This document shows positions 18,576 through 28,100 of a stretch of DNA of 64,000 nt, piece by piece. The stretch covers positions 222,193-286,192 of the forward strand of contig CAVPLC010000078.1 of the NCBI GenBank assembly GCA_963705835.1, in the 5' to 3' direction. A program made the position numbers and the translations under genes. Below the pieces are notes generated by a model. It was not told the DNA's origin, did not search any database, and saw only the letters and a list, made by a program, of their open reading frames with translations. Within the stretch, counting starts at the first letter, position 1, and every line of letters starts with the position of its first letter. The stretch comes from Palsa-504 sp963705835. Lineage in GTDB: Bacteria > Actinomycetota > Actinomycetes > Streptosporangiales > Streptosporangiaceae.

Positions 18576-20875
18576 GTCACCAGCTCCTGACTATCCGCAG
18601 AGGGCATCACCGGTGCCTTCTCAACCGCGTCCCTGAACCGCCCGTAGGCCTCGCGCCCGGCATGTCGCTGCCTGGTCGCCGCATCCCTCGCGGCGGCGCG
18701 GGCCGGGGAGGGCAGGTACAACGCCCGATCGATGGCCCGGCGCAGTCGGCCAGTGAAATCTGGCTGGTCAAGTGGGACGACGACGCAGGCATCGGGGAAC
18801 AGCGCCTTCAGCCCGCCGAACTTGGCGTCGTAGTAAGCCGAATTGGTCAGGCAGACGGCCGGGACGCCCAGCGCGAGGCCGAACACCGCGGCGTGATAGC
18901 TGCCCGTGACGATGACCCGGCACCTGGCTGCGGCGGTGACCAGGGCCTCGGGGCTGGCGAGGTCGGTCAGTTCCGTCCCGACCCGGGAACCCGCAGGATG
19001 CAGTAGCACCCGGAGGGCGTCGAGGTCGCTGTCGACGGGATAACGCGAAACGGGCAGGGCGACGACGGGCGCCCGGAAAGCCTCCGCTGCCTGCACTACG
19101 ACGCCGCCGACCGCGTCCGCGGCGGCCAGGTCAACGCCGGCGTAGTGCGAAACCCTCATGCTGACGCCCAGTGCGTGGCCATCAGGAGCACTGGTCTCGG
19201 GAATCAGTTCCAGCGCGTCATCCCCGGTGACGATCACCGCGCCGGGCCGGGCTCCGAGGGATACCGCCAGGTCCCGGCCGATCTGGTCTTCTCGCAGGCC
19301 GAGAACGGCCAGCTTCGGCAGCACGGCACGGGCCTGCACGCGCAAGAGGCCCAATCCGCCTCCCGATCTCCCCGCACTGATCGGCCCGATGCCCTGGCCG
19401 AACATGGCGGTCGGCTTGCCGAGCCGCTGGGCCAGGGACAGCAAGCTCAGCACGCCCGCCGCATGCCACCACCACGTATCGGTTACGTAACCTCCGCCGC
19501 TGGCGACTACCAGGTCAGCCGCGTGCACGGCCTGGATTCCCGTGCGCGGCGGACCCGGCCGGACCCGGCCGGACCGCAGGCGCCCCGAGAAGTACGGTGC
19601 CGCCATCTTCCAGGCCTGCTCGGCGGCCAGCCGGAGGCGCCGCGGGAGCGCCTGGAAGAACGGGCGGTCGGCCCAGGTTCGCCCGATGGCTACCGCGCCA
19701 GGGCAATAGGAGGCCAGACGCTCGGGGGCATGGCAGATGACCATGATCTCGGCCTCGGGCCATAGCTGCCGGAGCCGGATCACGCATGAGCGCAGCATCG
19801 CGGCGTCTCCGATGTTCAGCAGGTCATAGCCGGACTGGTCAACGAGGATCCGGGGTCGCCCGCCCGGCTTGGGGCCCTGTGCCTGCCCGCTCCCGGAAGG
19901 CGGGCGAGCCCGCGGGAAGCCCCCACGACGGGCCATCCCGGCCGCTCTAGCCGAGACGAACCCGGCCGCGGCGAAACCGAACCCGGCCGCGATGGCCATG
20001 CTTCGCAAGCCCCCGGTCGCGTCGCCGCGTGCCGTGTCCCGCAAGCCACGGGCAGCCGCCCGGGGGAGTACGCGCCGGGTGTACTGCCGTTCGGCCGACA
20101 TGCTCTTGCTCGCGCCGTTCAGGGCGGCCAGCGCCGCCTTCCCCGAGCCCTCAAGCAGGCAGCGCCGCAGGAAGTAGCCGACGGTGGCCCGTTCGAGCGG
20201 CACGCGATGGGCCACCATGCCGGCTGGCTCGTAGATCCAGATTCCCGCAGGCTGCGCCGCCACGGCGCGCAGGCACAAGTCAGTATCTTCCGGGCGGGAG
20301 CGGGTGCCGACCTTGCCGAAATCGTCGCGGAAACCCCCGATCGCGTCGAACACCCGCCGGGAGATCGCCATGCCGCAGGTCCACACATTACGCACGGGTG
20401 CGGCTTTTTCCGGCATGCCGCGGTATGACCCGCCCACCGTCCAGTCGAACTCCTGAGGGAACCAGCGCGGACGGGAACCCTCCCACAGCGGGACAACCCT
20501 GCCGCCTACCCCCACCACGTAGGGGTCTGCGAAGTGGACCAGCAGCGCCTCCAGCCAGGTGCAGGAGGCGATGGCATCGTCGTCGAGAAACGCCACCACT
20601 TGCCCGCGGGACGCCGCGACGCCGCTGTTACGGGCGCCCGACGCACCCCTCTTGCGCCTATTGGGGACCACGACAACGCCCTCAAGCTCGCGCTGCGCCT
20701 GGTCGAGAAGAGCCGGGTTGTGGTCGATCACGACGATCGTTTCCAGCACCTGGACCGTCTGTGCCCTGATCGAGGCCACCGCTTCCCGCAAGCCGTCCCA
20801 GCGGCCCATCGCGAACGCCGCGGTGACGACCGAGACGGTGGGCAGGTCCGCCAGGATCGCCTGATCGTTGCTCAA
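18572..20875 (-). CDS. GT2 glycosyltransferase fused to polysaccharide pyruvyl transferase
   Basis: In this 767-residue protein residues about 10-290 are a GT2 domain (TVSVVTAAFAMGRWDGL, AFLDDDAIASCTW, GMAISRRVFDAIGGF, RPEDTDLCLRA). After a basic, Pro-rich linker, residues about 335-735 are a polysaccharide pyruvyl transferase domain (GYDLLNIGDAAMLRS, VASGGGYVTDTWWW, FGQGIGPIS, VTGSYHAAVFGLALGVP). Together they would add a sugar and cap it with a ketal pyruvate, giving a negative charge. The start is a TTG at 20873-20875, with CAGGAG eight bases upstream. The fusion is in one uninterrupted frame. Confidence 0.85.
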   Translation of the reverse strand: MSNDQAILADLPTVSVVTAAFAMGRWDGLREAVASIRAQTVQVLETIVVIDHNPALLDQAQRELEGVVVVPNRRKRGASGARNSGVAASRGQVVAFLDDDAIASCTWLEALLVHFADPYVVGVGGRVVPLWEGSRPRWFPQEFDWTVGGSYRGMPEKAAPVRNVWTCGMAISRRVFDAIGGFRDDFGKVGTRSRPEDTDLCLRAVAAQPAGIWIYEPAGMVAHRVPLERATVGYFLRRCLLEGSGKAALAALNGASKSMSAERQYTRRVLPRAAARGLRDTARGDATGGLRSMAIAAGFGFAAAGFVSARAAGMARRGGFPRARPPSGSGQAQGPKPGGRPRILVDQSGYDLLNIGDAAMLRSCVIRLRQLWPEAEIMVICHAPERLASYCPGAVAIGRTWADRPFFQALPRRLRLAAEQAWKMAAPYFSGRLRSGRVRPGPPRTGIQAVHAADLVVASGGGYVTDTWWWHAAGVLSLLSLAQRLGKPTAMFGQGIGPISAGRSGGGLGLLRVQARAVLPKLAVLGLREDQIGRDLAVSLGARPGAVIVTGDDALELIPETSAPDGHALGVSMRVSHYAGVDLAAADAVGGVVVQAAEAFRAPVVALPVSRYPVDSDLDALRVLLHPAGSRVGTELTDLASPEALVTAAARCRVIVTGSYHAAVFGLALGVPAVCLTNSAYYDAKFGGLKALFPDACVVVPLDQPDFTGRLRRAIDRALYLPSPARAAARDAATRQRHAGREAYGRFRDAVEKAPVMPSADSQELVT

Positions 20876-20889
20876 CTAATGCTCCTGAC

Positions 20890-23289
20890 TCATGGCGTCG
20901 CAGAGGACGATGCCGCCGCCGGCGACGATGGCGGGGGCGACGACGGAGGCGGGGACGATGGAGGCGGGGACGAAGGGGGCGGGGACGAAGGGGGCGGGGA
21001 CGAAGGGGGCGGGGACGAAGGGGGCGGGGACGTGGGCGAGGGCGGGGACGAAGGCGGAGGCGATTTCGTGGGCGAGGGCGACTTGGTAGGCGAGGGCGAC
21101 TTGGTGGGCGAAGGCGACTTCGTGGGCGAAGGCGACTTGGTCGGCGAAGGAGCAGGCGAGCCCGACGGCGAAGGCGACACCCCAGGTGGCGTCATGCCGA
21201 GGAGCCTGGCCAGGGGCGAAGGCCCGGGCAGAGTCGATCCGGCTGCGGACGGGACGAAGTCGGGCCCGGGCGATGGCCTGCGCGCCAGCGCCGGCCGGGG
21301 ACCGGCCGCTGGTGGCGTTGGGTCACTGGATCTCGTTGGCGCGGACAGCGGCACGCGCGCACCGATGGCGGCTACGGGCCCGGGATGGCTCCAGGGATGG
21401 CCAACGTAGTACATGGCGCCGCCCAGTAGCGCCAGGGCCGCGGCAGCCGCGGCTGCGGCCGTTACGGAGGTGACTCGCCGTCCGGGCGCCGACGGCGCAG
21501 TGAGCTGTATCGGGAAGCCGCCGGCCCCGAACCGCGCCGCCCGATCCACCACGTGGACGCGATGGGCCACCCCGGTTGGTGACTCATCGGAAACGAGGCC
21601 CAGCAGTTGCTCTCGCAGACGGGTCGGCAGGGTGATCACAGGGACGAGACCGACCAGGATCGCGGGGTTGAGCCCGCCACGTTTGCGCTCGCCGCATACC
21701 TCGCAGTGCGCGATGTGCTGCTTAATCCGCCAGCGCAGAGTCGGTGTACCGCCCCGGCCGTCCAGGACGGCAGCGAGTTCCGGGCAGCGGTCCCGCTCGG
21801 CTCTGGCCACCAGTAGCACGCCCAGTGACCTAGCCAGCCGCGAGCGGGCCCGCGCGGCCAGTATGTGCACTCGGTTGCGAGGTACGCCGAGAACGTCCGC
21901 GAGGTCGCCGCCGTAGAACCCGTGGCACAGGTTCAGCTCGCTGATCTCGCGGTCCACAGGGTCCAGCCCGGCCAGCCCGGCGCGGACTAGGGCCCGGACG
22001 TCCGCCTGTTCGGTGACGGCGGCAAATGTCCCCGTGTCGTCCATCGCCTGGACCGCTTCGTAGAGCCGCGTTGACGGGACGGCTGCCCGCAGCCGCGAGT
22101 CGCACTCGTTACGGGCCACCGCGAACAGCCATGCCCGGAGCCGGTCAGGCTGACCTAGCTGGCAGACCTTGGCTGAGGCGATGACGAAGGTATCTACCAC
22201 GGCGTCGGCCGCGTCGGCAGCCACAGTGAGCCGAGACCGGCAGTAGGTATACAACTCCCGCGCGTACCGGTCGAAGGCCGCTCCCACTCCGGTGGTATCG
22301 AAAGCCGCGCCGCCCGCTCCTGCGGCATTCCCCGCCATGAGCGCAGCCACGATCTGGCGGTCGTGCTCGGAGGCATCGTGGTCGAGGGCGGGCATGCGGT
22401 ACGGGGCCACGGCAGTAGTCGCCATGACGCCGGACGCGACCGCGGCAGGCTCCGGAGCAGCGGCGATACGGCGCGATTCCCGCTTCCGCAGGTCACGGAG
22501 CCACTCCCGCATGATGACCTTGAGGATCCGCCACCCGTCCCTGACGGCGCGGAGATTGCTTGCCCCGAAAATCCGCGGGCACTCGTGGCTTGGCACCTCA
22601 TAGATCTTCAGGCCAGCCTTCGCCGCCCGGATGCTCATCAGCGTCTCGACCTCGAAGCCCGGGCCGTTGCTGATCGCTATCGCGGCGAGATGACGCGCCC
22701 AGAAGGCGTTGTAGCCATAGCACAGGTCGGTGAAATGGGTTCTGAACATCCGGTTAACGAGGACGCTCAGCAGCCGGTTTCCGTAGCGGCGTATGCCGGT
22801 GATGTCATCGCTGCCGCCGCTGCTCGAGAAGCGCGAGCCTTTGGCGAAGTCAGCGCCGGCCACTAGTGCGCCGACGAACCTGATCATCTCCCCGCCGTCG
22901 GTGGACCCGTCCGCGTCGATCGTCACGAGGATGTCACCGGTCGCGGCGGCGAATCCTGCTTGCAGCGCGTCTCCCTTGCCCCGGCCAGGCTGGATGACCA
23001 CCTTGGCCCGCGGGCACAGTGCCCGGGTGACCTCCACGGTGTCGTCGACGGAATGCCCATCCACCAGGACGACTTCGTTTACCCAGGACGGCAGTGTCCT
23101 GAGGACGTGCGGAAGATTAGCGGCCTCGTTTCTGGCCGGGATGATGACGCTCACTGTCGGTGTTATGGCGAATGCGGCGGAGATGGGTCGGTACGGAACC
23201 ATGGCGTCGCTACTGCCCGGATTATCCGGGTCTACACCCCGCGCGGACCGACTGCCGTCCTGGGAGCCTGGGATGTTGGAAAGTACCAC
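20890..23289 (-). CDS. GT2 glycosyltransferase fused to membrane-anchored ECF sigma factor with Pro-rich tail
   Basis: One open frame of 799 residues. Residues 45-270 are a dolichyl-phosphate-mannose-synthase-like GT2 (VSVIIPARNEAANL, IDADGSTDGG at 124-133). After an Ala-rich joint, residues about 337-402 match sigma region 2 (FDRYARELYTYCRSRL, AWLFAVARNECDSRL) and about 430-490 region 4 (DPVDREISELNLC, DLADVLGVPRNRVHI). HIAHCEVC (525-532) is a zinc-finger-like motif as in anti-sigma domains. A hydrophobic stretch at 608-630 is a likely membrane helix. The tail (about 640-799) is SPSPTK and PPPSS repeats. The sigma-zinc finger-helix-tail order is known in actinobacteria. Its fusion to a GT2 is unusual. 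It heads the island operon. Confidence 0.7.
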   Translation of the reverse strand: MVLSNIPGSQDGSRSARGVDPDNPGSSDAMVPYRPISAAFAITPTVSVIIPARNEAANLPHVLRTLPSWVNEVVLVDGHSVDDTVEVTRALCPRAKVVIQPGRGKGDALQAGFAAATGDILVTIDADGSTDGGEMIRFVGALVAGADFAKGSRFSSSGGSDDITGIRRYGNRLLSVLVNRMFRTHFTDLCYGYNAFWARHLAAIAISNGPGFEVETLMSIRAAKAGLKIYEVPSHECPRIFGASNLRAVRDGWRILKVIMREWLRDLRKRESRRIAAAPEPAAVASGVMATTAVAPYRMPALDHDASEHDRQIVAALMAGNAAGAGGAAFDTTGVGAAFDRYARELYTYCRSRLTVAADAADAVVDTFVIASAKVCQLGQPDRLRAWLFAVARNECDSRLRAAVPSTRLYEAVQAMDDTGTFAAVTEQADVRALVRAGLAGLDPVDREISELNLCHGFYGGDLADVLGVPRNRVHILAARARSRLARSLGVLLVARAERDRCPELAAVLDGRGGTPTLRWRIKQHIAHCEVCGERKRGGLNPAILVGLVPVITLPTRLREQLLGLVSDESPTGVAHRVHVVDRAARFGAGGFPIQLTAPSAPGRRVTSVTAAAAAAAALALLGGAMYYVGHPWSHPGPVAAIGARVPLSAPTRSSDPTPPAAGPRPALARRPSPGPDFVPSAAGSTLPGPSPLARLLGMTPPGVSPSPSGSPAPSPTKSPSPTKSPSPTKSPSPTKSPSPTKSPPPSSPPSPTSPPPSSPPPSSPPPSSPPPSSPPPSSPPPSSPPPSSPAAASSSATP
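20920..21170. repeat. tandem 15- and 18-base coding repeats (PPPSS and SPSPTK units)
   Basis: On the plus strand a 15-base unit of the form GGCGGGGACGAAGGG recurs about seven times. It is followed by five 18-base units of the form GTGGGCGAAGGCGACTTG. Both unit lengths are multiples of three and encode the Pro/Ser-rich tail of the GT2-sigma fusion on the minus strand. Copy number can change without breaking the frame, so tail length is likely to vary between strains. Confidence 0.9.
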
Positions 23290-23950
23290 CTGAATCGTTG
23301 CCTAACCAAGGCCTCGTGCCCAGCTCGAGATCTCCCTAATTAGGGCCCACACGCCGTATCCACGCCTCCGCTGTAATTCCCGTGACGGATAGCCAGGCCT
23401 AATCGTCATCTGAAGAGGACCATTAATTGCGATCTGACGGTCCCGCGAGGCTTACTGGATCGGGGCGTCCCCTCCCCCGCGCCCTCTGCATATGCCGTTA
23501 TGAAGGTTCGCCGCCAACCACCTCTGTCTCCAAGGCCCTAGGGACGGCGCAGCGAGGGACTGCGCCCTTACACATGGTTGACGCGCGGCAAGCATGACCG
23601 GTTCACACCAGTTGCGGGTTGTTTCTGCCAACCCAGGCGTTTTCTGCTGCACGGCGGCGTATATCCAGGTCATGGTGTCCCAGCGTGCTGCTCGCCGTCC
23701 CGGTGTCCCAGCGTCCTGCGCTCCCCGGACTGGTCCCGCCGGGCCTAAGCACAACGCGTCACCATCACGTCATGCACCGCATCCGGCGCGACGGCCGACG
23801 GGTGCCGGACGGACGGAATGCGCAAACAATGCCTGTTTGGAAGGCCGTGATACCTTGATATCCGACCAAGGCCATGCGGATGATTAGGTTTCGTTCCTGT
23901 ATTCACGGACTGGGCGGCCGGGGCAGGACTAGAATTCATGGGACTATACG
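23290..23950. promoter_or_regulatory. 661-base intergenic region between divergent island genes
   Basis: This gap lies between the start of the GT2-sigma gene (minus) and the PP-loop gene (plus), so promoters for both must lie here. It is less GC-rich than the operon. A stem GGCGCAG (23546-23552) pairs perfectly with CTGCGCC (23560-23566) around a 7-base loop. The 12-base string GTGTCCCAGCGT occurs twice, around 23675 and 23705. I see no convincing gene. Short open frames here lack a ribosome site and family features. Confidence 0.4.
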
Positions 23951-25162
23951 ATGCTTATCAAAGACACACAACTCTATCGCACTGACCGGTCCACAGTCCT
24001 GTCTGCCCGGTGCAAGATTCGGAAAATAGGCTGGGACACAGTCTATTTCGGTCTCAATAGCGCCTGGCCTGACGACCGCATTCATAACGACGCCAGCCCG
24101 TTTGCGGCGGCCCTCCTGTTGCCCTCAATGAAGCAGGGCGAGGACCTGATCATCGAGGCCAGCATATCCGCGCAACTTTATATGGGCATGCATGCGATCA
24201 TGCAAGAGGTGCTGCGGTGGGACATAGGCCTGCAGCCGATTAAAATCGAGGCCGCCTCCCTGGCCGCCGACCCGCCAAGACCGCAACGATCAGCGTCGTT
24301 TTTCTCTGGCGGCGTCGACTCCTTTTACACGTACCTCCAACATGCGACGGATCCGGTAACCACAGACCGGATCAGTAGCTTCATCCTAATCAACGGGTTC
24401 GATATTAACCCGCGTAACAGCCCGCTCTGGGACCGCACCCTGCAGAGCATTCAGTCCATCGCCGAAGCTGATGACGTCGAGCTGATCACAGTGCGCAGCA
24501 ACATCCAGAACCTCGTGGAGCCAATACTGCTGTGGGACTACTCTCACGGCGGGTGCCTGGCGGCCGCCGGGCTGTTCCTGCGGGGAGCGTTCCACCAGAT
24601 CTACATACCATCGACTCATTCGGCCGCGGAGCAGATCCCGTGGGGCTCGAACGTTGCCCTCGACGGGCACTGGAGCACAGAGAGCACCACCTTCATCCAT
24701 GATGGCACAGAGGCGACCAGACTCGAAAAGGTAACCTCGCAGATTGCTAAGTCTCCGCTCGCGCTCCAACTTCTCCGGGTATGCTTTGCGAACGAGAAAT
24801 CCGCCTACAACTGCGGCCGATGCGATAAATGCCTTCGGACCATGGTCAATCTCTACGTTGCTGGCGTGCTAGACCAGTCGGGCACCTTTCCGCATCGCAT
24901 TGACCCCGAGCTGGTCGCCGCGATACCTACTATTCCCGGTGAACACGGCGGCATCTTCCACACCGAAAACCTACGCGCCCTGCAGGAGCGCAATCTCGCG
25001 CCGGAGCTACAGCAGGCTATCTCGACCAGCATGAGCACCGCCGTCGTCATGAAGCCCAGCCGTAAGGCTGTAATCGAAGACCGGCTCAAGTACCTGGACC
25101 ATGTCTACACCCGCGGATACGTGTACTCAGTCTGGGACCGCCTGCTCGGCCGGAGGTTCTGA
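23951..25162 (+). CDS. QueC-like PP-loop ATPase of unknown function
   Basis: The 403-residue protein carries a PP-loop ATP-pyrophosphatase motif, SFFSGGVDSFYTYL, near residue 118. A C-terminal Cys cluster, YNCGRCDKCLRTM, near residue 285 resembles the zinc site of QueC (7-cyano-7-deazaguanine synthase). The N-terminal about 110 residues are not recognised. No other queuosine or deazapurine genes are nearby, so preQ0 synthesis is unlikely. Base composition is plainly lower in GC than the neighbours (57% in a 60-base sample at 24121-24180) with many A/T-ending codons, a sign of recent transfer. It ends 11 bases before the convergent stop of mfd. Amidation or adenylation of a polysaccharide carboxylate is one guess. 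Confidence 0.6.
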   Translation: MLIKDTQLYRTDRSTVLSARCKIRKIGWDTVYFGLNSAWPDDRIHNDASPFAAALLLPSMKQGEDLIIEASISAQLYMGMHAIMQEVLRWDIGLQPIKIEAASLAADPPRPQRSASFFSGGVDSFYTYLQHATDPVTTDRISSFILINGFDINPRNSPLWDRTLQSIQSIAEADDVELITVRSNIQNLVEPILLWDYSHGGCLAAAGLFLRGAFHQIYIPSTHSAAEQIPWGSNVALDGHWSTESTTFIHDGTEATRLEKVTSQIAKSPLALQLLRVCFANEKSAYNCGRCDKCLRTMVNLYVAGVLDQSGTFPHRIDPELVAAIPTIPGEHGGIFHTENLRALQERNLAPELQQAISTSMSTAVVMKPSRKAVIEDRLKYLDHVYTRGYVYSVWDRLLGRRF

Positions 25163-25173
25163 TCAGGCCGTTC

Positions 25174-28100
25174 TCACGCCACGGGGAGGTCGGCCAGCAC
25201 CGACCGGATGACCTCACCGCACCAGGCCAGCAGCTCAGTATCGCGCAACGGCTGCCCACCGATGGCGGCAGTTTTCGGCACCGGTACGAGCATCGTACAC
25301 ACCGCCGGTTTGAGCACCGTCTTCGGGTACAGGCGCTGCACCCGAACCTGCCGGGAGTCCGGCAGCTCGACCGGCGCGAACCTGATGTGGTTTCCCGCCG
25401 CGGTGATGTCGGTGAGCCCCACGCGCCGGGCCGCGGCGCGCAGCCGCGCCACCTCGAGCAGGTTGAGCACCGGCTCGGGCGGCTCGCCGTACCGGTCGGC
25501 CAGCTCTTCCTGCACCGCGGCGGCGTCCGCTTCGGAGTCGATGGCGGCGATCCGCGTGTAGGCCTCGAGCCTGAGCCGTTCACCCGGCACGTAATCGTGC
25601 GGTATGTGCGCGTTGATCGGGAGCTCGACCCGGACCTCGGGCTTCTCGGCTGGGCCGTCGCCCTTGAGCTCGTTGACCGCCTCGCCGATCATCCGCACGT
25701 AAAGGTCGAACCCGACCCCGGCGATGTGCCCGGACTGTTCGCCGCCGAGCAGGTTCCCGGCGCCGCGGATTTCCAGGTCCTTTAGGGCCACGTACATGCC
25801 CGCGCCCACCTCGGTGTGCTGGGCCACGGTGGCGAGCCGCTCGTGGGCCGTCTCGGTCAGAGACGTCTCGGCCGGGTAGAGGAAGTAGGCGTAGGCCCGC
25901 TCGGTGCCGCGCCCGACCCGGCCGCGGAGCTGGTGCAGCTGGGACAGGCCGTACATGTCGGCCCGGTCGATGATGAGCGTGTTGGCGTTCGGAATGTCCA
26001 GCCCGGATTCGACGATCGTCGTCGAGACCAGGACGTCGTACTTCCGCTCCCAGAAGTCGACCATGATGTTCTCGAGCTCGTGCTCGTTCAGCTGACCGTG
26101 CGCCACGGCGATCCGCGCCTCCGGGACCAGCTCGGCGACCTGAGCGGCCACCCTGCGGATCGAGCTGACCCGGTTGTGCACGAAGAAGACCTGGCCGTCG
26201 CGCAGCAGTTCGCGCCTGATCGCGGCGGTGACCTGCCTGGCGTCCCAGGGACCGACGAAGGTGAGCACCGGGTGCCGGTCCTCGGGCGGCGTCAGGATCG
26301 TGGACATCTCCCTGATTCCCGCCACGCCCATCTCCAGCGTCCGCGGGATGGGGGTGGCCGACATGCCGAGCACGTCGACCTCGGTCCGCAGCCGCTTGAG
26401 GTATTCCTTGTGCTCCACGCCGAACCGCTGTTCCTCATCGATGACGACCAGGCCGAGCCGGGCGAACCTGGTCTCGGGGGACAGCAGCTTGTGCGTGCCG
26501 ATGACGACGTCGACCGTGCCGTCGGCCAGGCCGCGCAGCGTCTCGGCCGTCTCGGCGCTGCCCTGGAACCGCGACAGCGGCCTCACCTTCACCGGGAACG
26601 GGGCGTAACGCTCGGAGAAGGTGGAGTAGTGCTGCTGGACCAGCAGCGTGGTCGGCACCAGCACCGCGACCTGCTTGCCGTCCTGCACCGCCTTGAACGC
26701 CGCGCGGACCGCGATCTCCGTCTTGCCGTAGCCGACGTCGCCGCAGATCAGCCGGTCCATCGGCACCGGCCGTTCCATGTCGTGCTTGACCTCGTCGATG
26801 GCGCCGAGCTGATCCGGCGTCTCCACGTAGGGAAACGCGTCCTCCAGCTCACGCTGCCATGGCGTGTCCTGCCCGAAGGCGAACCCCGGCGAGGCCATCC
26901 GTGCCGAGTACAGCCGGATCAGCTCCGACGCGATCTGCCGGACGGCCTTGCGCGCCCGGCCCTTGGCCTTGGCCCAGTCCGCCCCGCCCAGCCGGTGCAG
27001 CGTCGGCGCCTCCCCGCCGGAGTACCTGGTCACCTCGTCCAGCTGGTCGGTGGGCACGTAGAGCCGGTCCGGCGGCTGCCCCCGCCGGCCGGGCGCGTAC
27101 TCGATCACCAGGTATTCCCTGGTCGCTCCGGCCGCCGTCCTCGAGGTCATCTCGACGTACCGGCCGACCCCGTGCTGCTCGTGCACCACGTAGTCGCCCG
27201 GGCTGAGCTGCAGCGGGTCGACGCCGCCGCGCCGCCTGCTCGGCATCCGCCGCATGTCCCTGGTGGTGGGCAGTCCGGCCGGATGCCCGGCGAGGTCGCT
27301 CTCGGTGAGCAGCACCAGCTTGAGGGCGGGCCAGACGAAGCCGTTCTCGATCCGGGCCGTCGTGACGTAGGGGACGCCCGGCTCCGGCACGTCGTCGAGA
27401 TCGGCCAGCCGGGCGCCGATCTCCTCGCCGCGGAGCATCTCGGCCAGCCGCTGCGCGGGGCCGTGCCCCTCGGTGACCAGGACGACCCGCCAGTTCTCCG
27501 CGAGCCAGTTACGCACGTCCGTGATCATGCGGGCCGTATCGCCGCGGTAGGCCGGGGCCACGGAGGCATTTATCCGGAACGGAACTCGGTCTCCCGGTCC
27601 TGCCGCGGGAATTCGGAGTCCGGGGCGGTCGTCCAGCCCCGGCTCATCCGGCTCGGCGTCGGTGATGCCGAACGGCGCGATCGTCCACCAGGGCAGCCCG
27701 AGCGCCGCCGCGGCCGCCCGGATCCGCGCGATCGGCTGGAAGGCCGAGGGCCCCAGATCGATGGGCGCCTCCCCTCCCCACGCGGCGTTGACCCACGACG
27801 CCTCGAGGAACTCCTGGCTCGTCCTGACCAGTTCCTCGGCGCGGGCGCGGACCCGTTCGGGATCGCACACCAGCACGATGCCGCCCGGCGGCACGTAATC
27901 GAGGAGAAGATCCATCCGGTCGGCCAGGACCGGGGCGAAGGCCTCCATGCCCTCGACGGCGATCCCCTCGGCCAGCTTGCCGAGGATGTCGGCCAGCGCC
28001 GGATGGCTGGCGGCGATTTCCTTGGCTCGCTCCCTGACCGCGGGGGTGAGCAGCAGCTCGCGGCACGGCGGCGCCCACAGCCCGTCCTCGGCGGGGCCGA

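Larger units (their letters stand above)
11402..25298. mobile_element. candidate polysaccharide genomic island integrated in the mfd 3' end
   Basis: The segment is bounded by two direct, diverged copies of the mfd 3' end, at 11289-11420 and 25174-25302. Each contains the near-palindrome GTACGA-GCA-TCGTAC (left copy with T as first base). The right copy completes mfd. The left copy is a fragment followed by mfd's usual neighbours. Content is a coupled seven-gene minus-strand polysaccharide operon, a GH12 lipoprotein at the left end and a lower-GC PP-loop gene at the right end. No integrase, relaxase or transposase is recognisable, so mobilisation would be in trans or by homologous recombination with a relative's DNA. 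Confidence 0.6.

Noticed and set aside
20920..21170. Regular repeats that could suggest a CRISPR array
   Set aside because: Units are 15 and 18 bases with no unique spacers and they code Pro/Ser repeats in frame. No cas gene is present.
23452..23887. Two short overlapping open frames in the island's intergenic gap
   Set aside because: No ribosome site, no recognisable domain, and composition typical of random frames. The gap more probably holds promoters.
23951..25162. Anti-phage (QatC or CBASS Cap9-like) system suggested by the QueC-like gene
   Set aside because: None of the partner genes of those systems (ATPase, nuclease, cyclase, TGT-like enzyme) is adjacent. The neighbours are polysaccharide genes and mfd.
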